The position numbers and the translations under genes were made by a program. Below are positions 61,069 through 64,000 of a DNA stretch of 64,000 bases, in pieces. The stretch is from contig NZ_JALMEW010000001.1 in assembly GCF_023094245.1 (NCBI RefSeq), positions 561,086-625,085 on the forward strand. The letters run 5' to 3'. The notes under the pieces were generated by a model that did no database searches, had not been told where the DNA came from, and saw only the letters and a list, made by a program, of their open reading frames with translations. Within the stretch, counting starts at the first letter, position 1, and every line of letters begins with the position of its first letter. The stretch comes from Halomonas getboli. GTDB taxonomy: Bacteria > Pseudomonadota > Gammaproteobacteria > Pseudomonadales > Halomonadaceae.

Positions 61069-62355
61069 ATGGAAACCATCAATCCACCGCTGGAACGCCA
61101 ACGACGGCATTCCCGGTTCTTCGAACGCCTGCTTTTCAGCTACAAACTCCAACTGCTCCTCGGCCTCTGCGTTGCCGTCCTCCTTCCTGCCCTCTGGCAC
61201 TGGGGATGGGGCTTCTGGCAGCAGGCTCCCGCCGCTCTCTGGGCAGCGCTGACCGGCACCGTTATTGCCTATGCCGTATCGATCAATGCGGTACAGCGCC
61301 TTGCCCGCCTTCCCGGTACCAAAGCCTCCCTACTGATCATTCCCAGCATCAGTATCTGCTACGGCCTGCTGATCCTGGTACTGGTGGCTCTTGGCATCGA
61401 ATATTCCGTTCTGCACGTTTTCATCAGCTATCTGGTCGCGCTGGTGTACTGCGGTGGCGGCTATCTCATTGGCTCCCGCTACCGCATTCCCAAGCTGGCC
61501 GTGGTGCCGTTTGGCAAGGCACCGGAGCTTTGTCATAACCACGGTGTGGACTGGCGAGTGCTTGACGCGCCTGATCTCGATCAGACCCGCATCGATGGTG
61601 TCGTCGCCGACCTGCGCGGTGACATGCCCGAGGAATGGGAACGCTTCCTCGCTGATTGCACCATCCACCGTATTCCCGTCTATCACGCTACGAGTGCCTT
61701 CGAGATGCTGAGCGGCCGCGTGCAGCTGGGCCACCTCTACGAGAACCGCTACGGTAGCCTGCAGCCCGATGAAGGCTACGAAGTCATCAAGCGCGGGCTC
61801 GACTTCCTGGCAGCCCTGGTGCTGATGCCCATCCTGTTGCCGATTATGTCTATCACGGCCGTGGCGATCCGAATGGACAGCCCTGGCCCTGCCATCTTCA
61901 AGCAGCAGCGCATGGGTTTCCATTGCCGGCCCTTTACCGTCTACAAGTTCCGCAGCATGTATACGGACCAGAAGGGCGCGGGCTTTACGGTAGAAGGAGA
62001 GGACCCTCGCATCACTCGCGTCGGCAATGTCATTCGCAAGTACCGCATCGACGAGCTGCCCCAGCTGTTCAACGTGCTCAAGGGCGATATGAGCCTGATT
62101 GGTCCGCGTCCCGAATCCATGAATCTGGCAGACTGGTATGAGAAAGACGTGCCGTTCTTCCACTATCGCCACGTCGTTCGCCCTGGCATTTCTGGCTGGG
62201 CCCAAGTGGAGCAAGGCTATGCCGCCGAAGTGGAAGGCATGATCCGTAAGCTCGAGTATGACTTCTATTATATTAAGAACTTCTCGTTCTGGCTTGATGT
62301 TTTGATTGCATTCCGCACGCTCAAAACGTTGGTTACTGGGTCTGGTTCTCGATAG
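61069..62355 (+). CDS. Undecaprenyl-phosphate sugar-1-phosphate transferase (WbaP/WcaJ type)
   Basis: 428-aa polyprenyl-phosphate hexose-1-phosphate transferase that starts EPS repeat-unit synthesis. Four N-terminal TM helices (to ~150), a soluble domain, a re-entrant membrane helix KRGLDFLAALVLMPILLPIM around 245-265, and the catalytic domain FKQQRMGFHCRPFTVYKFRSM, DELPQLFNVLKGDMSLIGPRP and RPGISGWAQV. The missing fifth helix is typical of WbaP/WcaJ. Whether it transfers Gal-1-P or Glc-1-P cannot be told. ATG preceded by AAGGGA. Confidence 0.93.
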   Translation: METINPPLERQRRHSRFFERLLFSYKLQLLLGLCVAVLLPALWHWGWGFWQQAPAALWAALTGTVIAYAVSINAVQRLARLPGTKASLLIIPSISICYGLLILVLVALGIEYSVLHVFISYLVALVYCGGGYLIGSRYRIPKLAVVPFGKAPELCHNHGVDWRVLDAPDLDQTRIDGVVADLRGDMPEEWERFLADCTIHRIPVYHATSAFEMLSGRVQLGHLYENRYGSLQPDEGYEVIKRGLDFLAALVLMPILLPIMSITAVAIRMDSPGPAIFKQQRMGFHCRPFTVYKFRSMYTDQKGAGFTVEGEDPRITRVGNVIRKYRIDELPQLFNVLKGDMSLIGPRPESMNLADWYEKDVPFFHYRHVVRPGISGWAQVEQGYAAEVEGMIRKLEYDFYYIKNFSFWLDVLIAFRTLKTLVTGSGSR

Positions 62356-62397
62356 CATCTCTTTAAAGTTTTTATTTTCCTTTCTCAAGGTGAAGGT

Positions 62398-63675
62398 TTG
62401 AAAAATAAAGAGAAAAGCGTTTTTAGGAATATGCTTGTCTTAGCATTTGGTTCTGGAGCGGCAAAGTTAATAGGCCTTGCTGCTATCCCAGTGTTAACTA
62501 GGCTATATAGCCCTGAAGACTTTGGTGTTTTATCAATATTTACAGCCGTTGTGACAATGGCTGCACCATTGATGACACTGCGTTATGCTGTTGCCGTACC
62601 TCTTCCCAAAAGTGAAAAACTTGCTTTCGATATTTTTCTCCTGGCATGTTTTTTACTTTTTTTACTTTCAGTGCCTTTGGGGGTTTTTCTTTGGTTTTTT
62701 TCTAGTTCGCTTTTCGAAATTTTAAATATCTCTGAGCTTAGTAAGTATTGGTGGTTGGCGTTCTTAGGTATACTTTTCGCGAGTTCATATGAGCTGTTAA
62801 CTTTCTGGAGCACGCGCAAAAAAAAATTTTCATTAATAGCACAAAGCCAAATGTTGCAAATGGCTGCTGGCACTGCTGTTAAAGTTGTTTTCGGGTTTTT
62901 ATATCCAACTCCAATGAGCCTAATGTCGGGCCATGTTTTTCAACTTGCAGGAGGCTCCCCGCTGCTTGCAAAGAGTTTTTTTTCCGATCTCAAGGAAAGC
63001 TATAGCTCATTCTCAAAAAAAAGGATGAAGTTTCTTTTTTTGTATTATAAGGAATATCCCTTTTTTAGACTTCCGGCGCAGTTTTTGTTTGTGTTTTCAT
63101 CTCAGTCACCTTTACTCTTTTTTTCGATGCTTTACGGGAGTTTTGAAACTGGCCAGTTTGGTTTGGCAATGTTGGCTGTCGGTTTACCAATCACCTTGCT
63201 TGGGAAAACAGCTGGTCAAGCATATTATGGTGAAATTGCTAGAGTTGGCCGTGAAAACCCAAAAAAAATCTATGAGATTACAAAATCTGTCGCGGTAAAA
63301 TCTACATTGTTCGGGGTTGTCCCTTCATTGTTGTTGTATTTTTTTAGTGGAAAAGCTTTTACAGTTTTTTTTGGAGAAGAATGGTCTACTGCTGGGGAGT
63401 ACTGCTCCTTGCTAGCTATTTTCTTAGTTCCGCAGTTTGTCTCAACATCTTTGGTAAATATATTCAGTGTTTTTAATCTCCAGAAATTGAATCTTGCTTT
63501 AAACTTGCTTCGTGCCTTAATGGTTGCGCTTGTGTTTTCTTCGGCCTATTTCTTTAGTTTTGATCCGATAAGGCTGATTCTTTTGTTCTCTTTCCTGCTA
63601 GTATTTTACTATTCGTTTTTCATGACTGTTATATTTTTTGTAGCAAAGAAGCGACTTTCTGATCCCTTGGAATGA
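62398..63675 (+). CDS. Wzx-like O-antigen/EPS flippase
   Basis: 425 aa polytopic membrane protein of the MOP superfamily. N-terminus VFRNMLVLAFGSGAAKLIGLAAIPVLTRLYSPEDFGVLSIF is the canonical polysaccharide-synthase start; about twelve TM helices follow. It flips undecaprenyl-linked repeat units to the periplasm. Start TTG at 62398 with AAGG about 6 nt upstream. Strongly AT-rich coding sequence compared with the left part of the window, the usual sign of a transferred EPS gene. Confidence 0.88.
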   Translation: MKNKEKSVFRNMLVLAFGSGAAKLIGLAAIPVLTRLYSPEDFGVLSIFTAVVTMAAPLMTLRYAVAVPLPKSEKLAFDIFLLACFLLFLLSVPLGVFLWFFSSSLFEILNISELSKYWWLAFLGILFASSYELLTFWSTRKKKFSLIAQSQMLQMAAGTAVKVVFGFLYPTPMSLMSGHVFQLAGGSPLLAKSFFSDLKESYSSFSKKRMKFLFLYYKEYPFFRLPAQFLFVFSSQSPLLFFSMLYGSFETGQFGLAMLAVGLPITLLGKTAGQAYYGEIARVGRENPKKIYEITKSVAVKSTLFGVVPSLLLYFFSGKAFTVFFGEEWSTAGEYCSLLAIFLVPQFVSTSLVNIFSVFNLQKLNLALNLLRALMVALVFSSAYFFSFDPIRLILLFSFLLVFYYSFFMTVIFFVAKKRLSDPLE

Positions 63676-63678
63676 TTT

Positions 63679-64000
63679 ATGAAATTGTTGTCGAAAAAAA
63701 TAATTGGGATATGCTTTTATCCCGTTGTGAAAATAAAGCCTTTGTGGCGAAAAGCTGAAGGCTTGGCCTATATTAGACGTGTTAAAAATAAAGGTGAGCG
63801 TTGCGTTTTTGAAGGTGGTGGAGATATTATTGACCCAGAAAAACTAATTCTTGGATGCCATGTTTATATTGGCAGAGGTTTTTTCATAAGAGCTACTGGC
63901 GGCGTCTTTGTTGGAGATTATACCCATATTTCAAGAAACGTAACAATACATACAGTTAACCACAATAAAAACGGGAAATTGTTGCCATATGATAGGCAAG
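63679..64000 (+). CDS. Left-handed beta-helix acyltransferase (3' truncated by window)
   Basis: The first ~107 residues are visible. After a basic start (MKLLSKKIIGICFYPVVKIKP) come hexapeptide-repeat strands: GGGDIIDPEKLILGCHVYIGRGFFIRATGGVFVGDYTHISRNVTIHTVNHN, typical of WcaF/maltose-acetyltransferase-like O-acetyltransferases. Likely acetylates an EPS sugar. It starts 3 nt after the flippase stop and shares its low GC. The catalytic part continues beyond the window. Confidence 0.85.
   Translation, partial: MKLLSKKIIGICFYPVVKIKPLWRKAEGLAYIRRVKNKGERCVFEGGGDIIDPEKLILGCHVYIGRGFFIRATGGVFVGDYTHISRNVTIHTVNHNKNGKLLPYDRQ

Overview
The window looks like a chromosomal segment of a halophilic gammaproteobacterium of the Halomonas / Halomonadaceae type. 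The evidence is a high-GC genome with a strong GC-ending codon bias, a tyrA-aroA fusion downstream of gyrA-serC-pheA, lexA beside psrA, an MvaT-type xenogeneic silencer, an RNase J-like protein, and LapA/LapD/LapG-style adhesin control. The genus is inferred from gene content and order. No rRNA, tRNA, CRISPR array or complete transposon was seen.

Layout. 0-5 kb: the 3' end of a giant type I-secreted RTX adhesin, a small conserved protein, and lapG-lapD, the c-di-GMP-gated protease switch that retains or releases such adhesins. 5-9 kb: a cation efflux protein, an acyltransferase, rdgC, and a thioesterase with a PsrA-type operator over its promoter. 9-19 kb: gyrA-serC-pheA-tyrA/aroA-cmk-rpsA, ended by a strong terminator. 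19-27.5 kb: MvaT-like silencer, AraC regulator, a Tus-like replication-terminus protein, yacG-coaE-pilD, nagZ-hpt, and a small metal-related operon (Cys-rich protein, a 47-residue membrane peptide, DUF411 protein). 27.6-33.3 kb: an acyl-CoA synthetase and a LiuR-like MerR regulator divergent from a valine-catabolic operon (acyl-CoA dehydrogenase, 3-hydroxyisobutyryl-CoA hydrolase, 3-hydroxyisobutyrate dehydrogenase), with a perfect 16-bp operator between. 34-39 kb: a complete, translationally coupled molybdenum-cofactor operon mobA-mobB-moeA-moaC::moaD-moaE-moaA with a MoaC-MoaD fusion. 39-46 kb: H-NS-like protein, RNase J-like protein, purU, dinB, lexA/psrA. 46-50 kb: pilC-pilB and a divergent type IV pilin. 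50-64 kb: exopolysaccharide region with a LMW tyrosine phosphatase, a REP-associated tyrosine transposase (RAYT), yjbEFGH on the minus strand, then an ops (RfaH) element and wza-wzb-wzc-glycosyl-1-phosphate transferase-wzx-acetyltransferase on the plus strand, becoming AT-rich at the right edge.

Two repeat systems stand out. (1) A family of palindromic elements bounded by GGGGTCAGACCC / GGGTCTGACCCC is confined to the right half (33-61 kb). There are six 63-bp hairpins whose inner stems differ between copies yet stay self-complementary, three 38-bp hairpins (two flanking the RAYT gene, one inside the yjbH signal-peptide codons), five tandem ~128-bp units inside the EPS operon, and several half-element remnants. 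(2) A 0.55-kb cassette made of a four-helix-bundle (23S rRNA intervening-sequence-type) gene between 25-bp inverted repeats (24/25 matching) lies between wzb and wzc. It has the form of a minimal mobile element with no transposase of its own.
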